Of a stretch of 64,000 nt of DNA, positions 54,858-64,000 are shown in pieces. The notes beneath the pieces were generated by a model. The model made no database searches, had not been told where the DNA came from, and saw nothing but the letters and a program-made list of their open reading frames with translations. The translations under genes and the position numbers were made by a program. The number at the start of each line of letters is the position of its first letter. Within the stretch, counting starts at the first letter, position 1. This stretch comes from Nymphaea colorata (taxonomy: Eukaryota; Streptophyta; Magnoliopsida; Nymphaeales; Nymphaeaceae): positions 17,280,354 to 17,344,353 of the forward strand of contig NC_045139.1 in assembly GCF_008831285.2 (NCBI RefSeq), in the 5' to 3' direction.

Positions 54858-57427
54858 GTACTCAAAGGTTTTACATATGTTTAGAGCAGGAAACTCAAAG
54901 ATTTTACATCCAAGAATGTTTAGAGGGGAGCATGGTAAACAACTAATGTGCACACCACTTAGGTCAGAACCATCACATCTAAAATCTTGGCATTTTTTTT
55001 TCTCCTCAATGAAAAAGGACAAAAGAAATGCTATTTTAGTTGAGTGTGACATTCAAAAGCTAAAAAATGTGACTTCAGAAGCTATAAACAACTGATTCAT
55101 ATACGAGTTCTTCATGCCGACACATATATCTAATGGAACCACAGGTTTACTCGCTTAACCTCAGGTCTGAGGACATTAAAAAGTTACAAAAAGTATGGGT
55201 AGTTATAGTAGATAAGGCCAAAAGTTTGGTGGGAATTCAAGAAGAAACAGCCAATGCAGGAATGCCATCTTCCAGTGAAGCTAGTAGAATTATTTAAGAA
55301 AGAATGGCAGCAAAATATCTTGTTTCAGGAAAACATTACTCATGAATCCTAAAAATTAAGAAACCTCTTGATTCTAGGTATGCTAACTTTGATACAGAAT
55401 GGAATCATCGTTTGGTAACATATAAGATTCTTTAGAATAATTTTCGAATTAAGCAAGAGCAACTTTGAGGTTGGTACAGATTCTTTTCTTTGTTCAGTCT
55501 TCTTTATTTTCGATTTGAAACCAGGCTACCATGAAGATTGTTGGTTTTATTCGCTTTTAATACATCTCAGTTTCACAAGTTACAGTAAAATGAAACATGA
55601 AACGCTTTACACTAAAGAACTAATATAGATATAGTTCCACCAAACCCCAGCTTGCCTAGTATAAAAATGAACATATGATAAGGATTATAGTAAAAAATGC
55701 ATTTATATTAACTATGGTTGATTAGGAGGAAGTCAAAGGAGTAATATCAGGCCATGAGTCTAACCTTGCGCTTTAAGTGAGAGTAAGATTTAATCGGTGC
55801 ACCTTCTCTGATTAAGAAAATGATTGTGGGGTTCTTTAAGACAACGATGTTGATAAGTTTGAAGAAATAAATTAGGTCACTTCCTGGTGGCATTGATTTT
55901 TCTAGAAAATTTTATGATATACTGCAGAAGGATGTGTACGGGAAAAACTAGTTGCATGCAAGGAATCATGGAAGCAATTAAATGCTTGCATAGAAGATAT
56001 TGGAGTCCATTCAAATTTCTAGTTCCATGTTTGTCCACGAAAATGAAAGCAAGTTTCCTTGAAAAATAGAAGTTGAGAAATAGAAAAGGAAGGGATCAAA
56101 TGGTTTAACCAAAATAGAAGCATAAGTTGCCGTTAAGAGTTCCATTCAACTGGCTAGGAGGTCAATTTAAATCCTTCCTTTTCTTTCACTCTTTCACCTG
56201 CTCTTGATTTTTTTTTACCTTCCTCTTCACTTTTGAATCTCATTATATATATACATATATATATATATAGTGAATGAATGGGTGAGCTCATTCATGAGGG
56301 CTGTTTGATCGATCATGGTAAATGGTTGAAAAAAAATAATAAAAAAATGTTGTGAACTAATACTAAATAACGAAAATGTTTTTCGCATCTTTTTTTTCTT
56401 GTTTTTCTTTTAATTGTCAATCACGATAGGGCAGATGGGTGGTTATAAATAGCTAGAGTCATCATTTATTTTTATTTTTTTTAAAAAAAAAAGAGAGAGA
56501 GAAAGCGTTTTTGTGTGGACGGTTTTCCCAGACTGTATATGTGAGGATTCGATTGGAAAACAGCGGGACAAATGAGACGCCACCGGATTTCCTCAATCCA
56601 AATGCTACCACCCTTGGGTCTTGACCGGAAAAATGTGACCTCTCGTTTTCTCAGGATTCATCATGTTCAACGCACCAGCCGTCTCCTTCTCCATGCACCC
56701 AGAGAGAATATAACAATTTCATCCATTAGGAAATGGATCTTGGTCTAACGGTACCCATCATGGGCGGACTGGAACTTGAAAACCATAACATTATTTACAT
56801 CCTTGCATAGAGTGCATTTCATGTGTTTCAGTTTAAAAATCAAAGTGATTTCAGATTTACTGTAAAAAAAAGATCATGTTTTCTGATGGGGAGTCAATAA
56901 GAATGACAGGAAAAACTATGCCTTCAGAGCAGTTGTTGGATTAAACAAACAACACCTGTAGCCACGCTTTCTGATGGGGAATCAATAAGAATGACCTTTA
57001 GAGGAAAAAAAAAAGTTCACCGGCCACATATAAACGGTTGCCCCTCAAATTTCCGGCCAACTTTCCATGTGCATGAAAATAGTTGAACACATATTTAAAC
57101 ATTCTAAAGGTTTCAAATTGGCCAAATACCTCATCTGGGTGGAAGCATCTCTCTGCTTATTAAGCGACTTCAGATGACATTCGTCCCCACTAATAATTTG
57201 GAAAAAAATAAAATTGGTCGTGCCTCAACAACCACAGAATCTCGATCTCTCTTTCATCGCCAAGGATGTCAGAGCAGCACATGCTGATGCATCAGATGAC
57301 AACTATATTGTGCAAGTTCAATATATTCTGAGGATTACTGTCACCAACTAATATTTAGAACATAGCAAGGAAGAGTAGATTGCTCCTGTGCTGATTTCAA
57401 GCAAGTCCTCTGCTTGCTGCACGTGAC

Positions 57428-59050
57428 ATGTACTCAGTAAGAAAATTCAAAAGCAAGTTGGCGAACTCCGACGCATTCATACAGAAGAATGTGAACCTCC
57501 GCGTCATGCATGCTTCGCTTGTCCCCAAAAAGCGGCTGGTTCAAGCGGATTTTGATTGTCAAGCAATCAATGAGAATATGCAGGACCTGACTATGGGGTT
57601 GAGGCACCATTCGAAGATGAGCTGTCATCAAGTTTGCATCTGCAAAAGAAACAAGTCAATGAAGAACTTTTCAAGTTTGCATTATCAAGCTTTTGAAGTG
57701 TTTTTAAAGCAGGTCCATCGTGATGTACCTTCATGATGTTTCTTTTGTTCAACTTACGAATATTCAATTGACCCATCATCAAAATATTTGAGATGTGTTT
57801 ATTAATGATAAAATGTGTTCTTGAATCTGACCTTATCACACCCCGAGAGTTTGTAGCTTACTGGGCGGCAAGCGGTCCACTTCAAAGGGCTTTGAGGTTC
57901 AAATTCCATGGTCATTGTGACGACCCAGTGCATTCATCCTCTGGACCGTAATAGGTCTCGATGCAAGCTCTGCAAGCTCTGGAACCTGGTGGTGATGGGA
58001 AAAATGGGGAGGCAGTTGCCTCTCTACGAGGTGGTGGAGATGAACCACTTTCACTTGGGAAAAAAAAGGAAATCTGACCTTATCTTTCGCATTTGGTTGC
58101 TTTGATGAATGGTGTGAAAACCAATTTCTGAAGAGGTCCAAGTGATAGTGTGGCTCACTGATCTGAAGTTTGGAATGTTAATGAAGCACAGAAAACCAAT
58201 CATTTAGCATGGACATTTCCAGTTGATACAAGGCTGCATTTGGCTCAATTAGAACAATCCACAGATTCTTATGCTCAAAAAATTGCACTCGGTGCCTTGC
58301 TGATACTCCACATAGTAACATTGCTCGGATAAATTGCAATAAATTCAGTACATGATGCTTATGTTCCTAATTACCGTTTCATTTTTTCTCGTCAGTTAAG
58401 ATCAACTACCAAACTAGGTGGTAGCCGCTCAGATTTGATAAGCAATGGTGAAACACAACTTCTCGGTAGTAATTTGGAGACCCTGGCAGCTGAGAAACGA
58501 AACATTGGAAAGGTGTGCAGCACTCCATCTTCAAATAAAGGAGGCAGTGGATTCAATCTGGAGAAGCTGTAATGAAGTTACATGGGCAGGAATGCAGCAG
58601 AACAGATAGATCAATTTTGAGAACAGAAGTCTGGATGAAGTAGCGTTTCTTAGTTGAGCCTTGGCCTAACTCAAAAGCAGCATAAGATCATCAAGAAACT
58701 TGCTTCTGCAGGAGCAGGTCCTTACAGGAAGACGGCCTCTAAAATCTACTCCTTGGAGGGTAGGCATTTGCAGAAAGGTGCAATCAATGGGGATGCAAAC
58801 ACAATTACATTCAAGTTGAACATTTTCAAAGATTGTCAATGAACTTGCCAGGATGCAGTGGATCCTGTTCTGGTTACTTCAAATAAGGAAGAACTTATAC
58901 ATGCTTTAAGAGCTAACTTGGAAGGAAGGAAGCTGTGCTCCTGCCATGCAGTCTGCAATAGATTGCAAGAGACGCATTATCTTTGATCAAAGTTGCAGCA
59001 GCACCTCTGTTGGAAATCTGCAAAACTGGTTTCTTCTCAACGCAACTTAG
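57428..59050 (+). pseudogene. Probable decaying multi-exon gene, unidentified
   Basis: Coding-like blocks follow one another on the plus strand, several with splice-like borders. 57428 onward starts with ATG and MYSVRKFKSKLANSDAFIQK. 57574-57696 overlaps it in another frame (GVEAPFEDELSSSLHLQKKQ). 58162-58332 contains NHLAWTFPVDTRLHLAQLEQ. 58396-58572 follows TTTTCTCGTCAG and starts LRSTTKLGGSRSDLISNGET. 58712-58759 sits between CTGCAG and GTAGGC and reads EQVLTGRRPLKSTPWR. 58852 onward follows GCCAG and starts DAVDPVLVTSNKEELIHALR. The last block appears to slip frame in a GGAAGGAAGGAAG run (58921-58934) and then reads SAIDCKRRIIFDQSCSSTSV before a TAG at 59048. Each block is short and at least two frame changes are needed, so I read it as a broken gene. 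I do not recognise the family. Confidence 0.35.
57824..58084 (+). mobile_element. Complete tRNA-derived SINE-like element with 14-bp TSD
   Basis: AATCTGACCTTATC occurs at 57824-57837 and again, perfectly, at 58071-58084. The 233-bp body (57838-58070) has an A-box (TAGCTTACTGG, 57854-57864), a B-box (GGTTCAAATTCC, 57896-57907) and an A-rich 3' end (GGGAAAAAAAAGGA). This is the standard layout of a Pol III-transcribed, LINE-mobilised SINE. It sits between coding-like blocks of the decayed gene. Confidence 0.8.
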
Positions 59051-60596
59051 TATTTAGCTGTTTTACTAGCTCACCCTGACAGATTGGTGCGTTGACAGAA
59101 CATAACAAGGATTTTTTTGTATTAGTCACTTCTTGTACAGCTATTTATTTTTGGCAATAAAAGAAGGCTTCCCCTTAGCTGGACATCGGAAAAAATCAAC
59201 TGCCCAATTGGCTGATGCCAGTCGTTCATGGAGTATACAACATACATGCAGGCAAAGCAATGAATAGCACACTTGCTGTATCATCACCTCAATCTTTATA
59301 GTAGTCCTCTTGCTGGAGGAGCCCCACCCACATTAACAATGTACAGACTCGTGCATGCACTCGCACCAGCACATACAGCTACTGACCGTTGGGAACATCA
59401 CAAGTGCACACATGCATGTGCAATTGCATTAATGTGCATTTATATTGTTAAAATCACTAGGCACAACATAGGTGGACAGTTGAGCTTAGAGCATAGGCAG
59501 GAGTAGGCACGTTAAGCTGTTCTAAAAAAAAAGATAAAATTAAATTTTAGTAATTAAATTAACAATAAAATTGAAGCATTTCCAATTGAAGAACACATGG
59601 ACTTGTAACAAAGAAAATGACAAAAATGTGCACAATAACAATAGCACACCAGACATTCCATAACGTGATACAAACAAAATAAAAAATTTTAAAAATCAAA
59701 TTTCATGAAGTCGAACTACTATAGTTTAGAGGTTATATAGAATAAGAAAATCAAGTTTGTAATATAACATCCCTGCTTTTTAATGTTATAGAGCAAAATC
59801 TTCTAATTTCCTATACACTAGCTGCTAAATCTGATAATCACAGCTTCCAATTTGTTAACATTATCCACAGTAAAACGGTCGTTTATTACACTTTTAATAC
59901 AAAAAAGTTCAGAAAATTGATACGTATGTATGCAAGGTAATTAAGAAACTAATCATATACAATTTTTAAAATTTTAAAATTATAATAGAATACAAAATAT
60001 GTGTAGCGATAATTGTAGGTCTCTCTATCTCTCAGCACATATATATATAATGCAATCGCTTTCAACATCAGAAACATGCGAAGGAATTTGCATAAAACCA
60101 GAACAAGAAGAAGAAGAACAAAAAGATAACCGCCTCATGCAACAACAAATAAGGAACAAAAAGAAAAGAAGAAGATGATGTTGATGGGAGAGAAGAGGAG
60201 AAAAACTGTCAAAGAAAATCACCTAAATTGTTGGATGCTAAGGCCATGACCTCCGCATTTTGCATATGATAGGTCTCTTACGAAGAGCGAACTTATGCAA
60301 CCAGGCACACGTCCAGGCCTAGTTTCATAACAAAGACAAGCATATACACATTCTTTGTGAAGGTTTAACATATCTCATAGGTAGTGATTTTTTTTGCATT
60401 TCATGGTTTCATTTGCATGATTAGTATTTAAAACATGGATAAAAGGAGCTACTCTCTATTTCAGTCATGTTCAAATTGTTACAACTTACAAGTACAGAGA
60501 ACAGGTGGAGGTTCCACAGGTCAATTGCCCTGCCTGCCCAGTACCCACTGAGAACTCACTGTGTTTTTCTCTCTTAGGCTACAAGACAAGGGAAAA
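59051..60596. other. Intergenic sequence, 3' side of the 909-aa gene
   Basis: AT-rich. It includes the undefined 3'UTR of the minus-strand gene ending at 60597. No other gene or notable repeat recognised. Confidence 0.5.
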
Positions 60597-63326
60597 CTAT
60601 GCAGTTTCTTCGAATAATGAGTTTCTATAGCACAGTTTCCAGTCTAAGTCCTTAGTTCCTCTATCTTGTGGTTCATTCAACAATTCAAAAGACCCAAATC
60701 CACTTCCAAGTTCAAGAAGTTTCTCATCATCCAACACTGGGCTGCCCAAATTCGGATCATGATCAAAATCAAATTCAGAATGTGTCTTGTCTTCTGCTTC
60801 GAGCTTCCAGTCACTGATATCAGGCGCATCCATTTCAAACATTCTGCTAACAAGACCTTCTCTCCATGAGATTCTCATATGTGAAATATTATCAAAGGTG
60901 GGGCTCAGCAATTCATTTCCTCGTTCATGCAATTCCTCCAAGCGGATAGCATCCAAATCAGTTGATGGATCCCACATGCGAGCACCATTAGCCGAATGAT
61001 AAGGCGTTGCAGGACAATAGAACCGAAAATCAAATCCTGGCAATGGTAAAAAATCAGATCTGTCATGAGTCTCCCGCAAAGTCCGAAGAACTTCGTCCAT
61101 TGAATTGGGCTCAAAAGAACCAACATCTGAATCTGTAGAAGGTGTGCACATTGCATTCTGTTTCCATAAAGATCCGTCTGAAAACGGAGAACTCACTGGT
61201 GAAATCTCAGAAATATTCAGGCAAGAAAAAGGCTCCTTATCTTCAGAAGATGGTGCTTCTTGTATGACCAATGATCCTTCTTTGCACTTTCTAAGGTCAA
61301 GCTTACTGAACTTGTTCCCCGTGGGACTGCAATCTTGATGACCAACTTTACCATCTGATTCTGATCTAAGCTTGGAAAGAAGCCTCTTGGATTCAGAAGA
61401 TGGATTCTCTCGTGGGACTAGCGACGCTTCTCTGCTTTCATCAACATCAAGCATATTGCCACGACCAACTGTAACACCGTATTTGTGAGTAGCAGTTGAT
61501 TCTGATATATCTGCACAACCAAGAAGCCTGTTACATTCACAAAATGATGTCTCCTCTGATATTGGAGATGCTTCTTCATGGCGGTTCTCCTGGAATTCAA
61601 TGCAACAAGTTTGTTTATCTGGATGGTTTTGATGACGCTTTCTATAATTGGATTCTGAGGACGAGGATAAGGCTTTTGATGTAGAGTGAAGATCACAACG
61701 GGCAGATGCTGATTCAGTGCCAGAGCTGCATGGAACTTCTGATAATGACCGAAGCGCTTTAATATCTGGAGCTGTGTCCTCGTATCCAACAGAATGAGGA
61801 CTAGTCTCGACTTCTGACAATGACTGTCTGCGATTAACCTCTGGATGATTAGTAATAACTTCATGCCCAAACGTCGGATCACTAATCTCAGCTTCTAATA
61901 GTGATTGAGTGGGTTTATTCTCTGAATGAGTAACCGCAACCTCATATTTATCAGATCTAAAACTATTTTTCGATCTCAATTCCCATTCCAAGGTTCCATC
62001 TTCAGCACTAAAATTAGATGGAGACCTAACCCAGTTATACTGGAAGCCGAGCTCAACTTCATCACTTGGAAAACAGACCAATCCAGAAAAGACAAAAGAT
62101 CCATTTTTGGGGCTTTCTCCAGATCTACAACAATTATGATCATCACCACCACCAGTCCCGTGCCCTAATTCAAGACTGTCGCTACAATCTTTGTCTCTAA
62201 ACCACATCGTTTCCCCTAATATTAATTCATCCCTATCAAAAGCAAAAGATTTTTTTTGGGAATCTTCAGAATAGCTACCTGTGATGCAACTGTTTGTAGC
62301 CTCTCTCGGACCACCTTTATTCTCAAACTCCACCTTAACTTCAACCCCGGGAGAGTCATGTAACCCATTTTTAGTACTTTCTTCATCTTCGCAACCATAT
62401 TTGTGACAGTCGGCAGCTTTATTCTGATCAAATAAGCTGCCACATTTGTACTGAATCACTGTTCCTGTGTCATTCCAAGGGGAAGCAAACGACCCATTTC
62501 CAGCATCTGCTTTAGCATCACAACAACGGTCAACACCAGTCTGGCCACTCATTTCCCATCCTAATTTCCTGAACCTACCATCCTTTCCTACCTCAATTCC
62601 ATCCCGAGGGGAACATCTTGGAGAAGTAGATGACCCATTTTGGGAGCTTCCTTTTGCATCGCCAGGGGATGCCAGCCATCGGACTGACGCCTCTGCGGGT
62701 ATTGGAACGATTGCAGAAGCATTAACCTTGCAATCCATTTCCACCCCCAGCTTCACATTCTCCCCAACAGTGAGGATTCCTCTGGGCCTACATTTCCTTC
62801 TATCCTTGACCTTGGAGACGAGGTGCCCGGCTGCAAAGCAAGCCGAACCATCCTTGACAACCTCAGATCCACAGTGTATCTCAGGTGAGATGGACGCCTG
62901 AACAGGTGGAGCGCCCTGCTCATTCACTCTACCAGGCGTCGAAATGGTATAATTTCCGTTCGAAGAACTCGAGGGGCAGGGATGCGTACCGTTGTCGGGA
63001 GGCCTTGTACAGGTTCCCCCGTTCTTGGCGATCTCCTGGGAAGATTGATCCTTGCCACCATTTCCAAGAGGCGGAGCCCGAGATCGGCAGCGGGGGCGAG
63101 ACGATGAAGCCGAAGACTGCTCATTGGGCTTCGGGGACTTGCGGGGCGTGCTCCTGGAGTTGGAATTGGAAAGGAGGAAGCGGAAGCAGCCTCTTGGTGG
63201 CAGCGGCGCGTCGGAGGACGTCGATGAAGAGGAGTTGCGATCCGATAGGGGCTTCCTCCTCCTGGTTGGCTTCGCGGCTGGCAGAGTTTGAGGTGAGCCT
63301 CTGCTCTGCTTTGGCACCTTGTTCAT
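60597..63326 (-). CDS. Uncharacterised plant protein, 909 aa, intronless
   Basis: An uninterrupted 909-codon frame from ATG to TAG. I do not recognise a named family, and no enzyme motif, signal peptide or membrane segment is visible. The N-terminus is basic and Ser-rich, with RRRKPLSDRN (22-31) and a short hydrophobic PLPPRGCFRFLLS (41-53). The long middle (about 80-740) is hydrophilic and Ser/Glu/Asp-rich, with repeated short words such as SPKNGS and SSESN, and is probably disordered. The C-terminal part (about 744-909) looks folded and conserved, with LPGFDFRFYCPATPYHSA near 762-775 and MRISWREGLVSRMFEMD near 817-833. Length and absence of stops make it a real gene. The function is unknown; an adaptor or nuclear role would be a guess. 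Confidence 0.88.
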   Translation of the reverse strand: MNKVPKQSRGSPQTLPAAKPTRRRKPLSDRNSSSSTSSDAPLPPRGCFRFLLSNSNSRSTPRKSPKPNEQSSASSSRPRCRSRAPPLGNGGKDQSSQEIAKNGGTCTRPPDNGTHPCPSSSSNGNYTISTPGRVNEQGAPPVQASISPEIHCGSEVVKDGSACFAAGHLVSKVKDRRKCRPRGILTVGENVKLGVEMDCKVNASAIVPIPAEASVRWLASPGDAKGSSQNGSSTSPRCSPRDGIEVGKDGRFRKLGWEMSGQTGVDRCCDAKADAGNGSFASPWNDTGTVIQYKCGSLFDQNKAADCHKYGCEDEESTKNGLHDSPGVEVKVEFENKGGPREATNSCITGSYSEDSQKKSFAFDRDELILGETMWFRDKDCSDSLELGHGTGGGDDHNCCRSGESPKNGSFVFSGLVCFPSDEVELGFQYNWVRSPSNFSAEDGTLEWELRSKNSFRSDKYEVAVTHSENKPTQSLLEAEISDPTFGHEVITNHPEVNRRQSLSEVETSPHSVGYEDTAPDIKALRSLSEVPCSSGTESASARCDLHSTSKALSSSSESNYRKRHQNHPDKQTCCIEFQENRHEEASPISEETSFCECNRLLGCADISESTATHKYGVTVGRGNMLDVDESREASLVPRENPSSESKRLLSKLRSESDGKVGHQDCSPTGNKFSKLDLRKCKEGSLVIQEAPSSEDKEPFSCLNISEISPVSSPFSDGSLWKQNAMCTPSTDSDVGSFEPNSMDEVLRTLRETHDRSDFLPLPGFDFRFYCPATPYHSANGARMWDPSTDLDAIRLEELHERGNELLSPTFDNISHMRISWREGLVSRMFEMDAPDISDWKLEAEDKTHSEFDFDHDPNLGSPVLDDEKLLELGSGFGSFELLNEPQDRGTKDLDWKLCYRNSLFEETA

Positions 63327-63367
63327 GGCTCCCTCAATCTCTCTCTCTCCGCTTCAGCCTTCTTCTT

Positions 63368-63457
63368 TTATCTCTCTTCCACCACCAGCACGGCAGCACC
63401 CCCTCCTCCTCTTCCTTCTTCCAACTTCTTCTCAGAGAGTGAGAGAATGAACCCCAT
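63368..63457 (-). promoter_or_regulatory. Potential uORF in the leader of the 909-aa gene
   Basis: An ATG at 63457 opens 29 codons (MGFILSLSEKKLEEGRGGGG at the start) and stops 41 nt before the main ATG. It would be translated only if transcription starts upstream of 63457, which I cannot show. The leader is CT-rich in the gene's direction. Confidence 0.3.
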
Positions 63458-64000
63458 GAACTGAGGATCTGCCTTGGTCTCCCCGTACGGCCTTCATGTT
63501 AATTTCTTCTTTCTCCTTTTTGAGTTCAGCGGAGAGGGAAGATTTTGAATTAGCCACGGAAACGGATCCGATACGACAAAATATCCAATACCGGATTCAG
63601 GAAAAAGCCACTTTCTGGATTTGGATCCTCCATATGATACCATACATGAGTAAGCATTTAGGTCCAACTAGGTCACTCCAATACATGCATCGGAAAGATC
63701 CGAATTCGGACTAGAACCCGTCCCACTCTAAGGTTTTATCTCATAATTGGTCCAAAATCCACAGGTATGAGGGATCCATATCAAATATCTGATTCGATTT
63801 GCCAAATCAGGTCATTCCAATGCTTGCTCCTTCGGCCTAAGATCCGATCCATTGTGATTTTGCTTGTGAAGTTTCTCTTTAGTGGGTATATCATCCAAGT
63901 ATATTTCAGATCCATGTCTAGTTCCACCCTGTTGGATCATACTAAGATATGGATTAGGATCCGAACAGTACTTCCCTTCACTTTGACCCGTAAATTGTCT
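63458..64000. other. Upstream flank of the 909-aa gene
   Basis: From about 63540 the sequence is rich in GGATCC, GATCCGA and TCCAAT words, like the degenerate repeat stretches elsewhere in the window. No gene recognised before the window ends. Confidence 0.45.

Larger units (their letters stand above)
49854..57427. other. Long intergenic region, repeats only
   Basis: No gene recognised. It contains a SINE-like fragment near 50580-50640, a MITE relic (53579-53669), a minisatellite (54615-54857) and a ~29-bp direct repeat (56879-56906 and 56968-56996). Open frames at 52204-52533 (-), 52280-52573 (+) and 53975-54238 (+) are not convincing genes. Confidence 0.5.

Overview
The window is nuclear DNA of a flowering plant. 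The evidence is spliced genes with GT-AG introns, plant-only families (SAUR, filament-like plant protein), a telo-box next to a housekeeping gene, many (TC)n(TA)n microsatellites, tRNA-derived SINE-like elements and a MITE-like element. I cannot name the species. There is no bacterial, viral or organellar segment, no CRISPR array and no operon. Most of the 64 kb is AT-rich intergenic sequence.

Five of the six confident genes or gene models are recognisable families. Three are intronless SAUR auxin-response genes: 3443-3727 (+), 16147-16446 (+) and 24915-25277 (-). They belong to different SAUR types and lie 8-13 kb apart. A six-exon YEATS-domain gene of the YAF9/TAF14b (GAS41) type lies at 5126-9192 (+); its small second exon and all splice phases can be reconstructed. 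A five-coding-exon filament-like plant protein (FPP) gene lies at 32792-38423 (-), probably with a ~3 kb intron in its 5'UTR. An intronless gene for a 909-residue uncharacterised Ser-rich acidic protein lies at 60597-63326 (-).

Between these are weaker coding signals. They are exon-like minus-strand segments at 9932-10347, a 50-codon possible secreted Cys-containing peptide at 23263-23415 (-), a ~97-codon frame with one TAG at 46371-46658, and what looks like a decaying multi-exon gene at 57428-59050 (+) that contains a complete SINE-like insertion with a perfect 14-bp target-site duplication.

The repeat fraction includes at least two related SINE-like copies with flanking duplications, a ~354-bp MITE-like element at 43805-44158 with a relic at 53579-53669, a ~61-bp minisatellite (54615-54857), several short local duplications and long compound microsatellites. 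The genes do not form a pathway. The SAURs are auxin-induced growth effectors, the YEATS protein is a chromatin reader of SWR1/NuA4-type complexes, and FPP is a coiled-coil structural protein. I found no convincing new biological system. The best leads are the decayed gene with its SINE, the SINE family itself, the possible small secreted peptide and the uncharacterised 909-residue protein.
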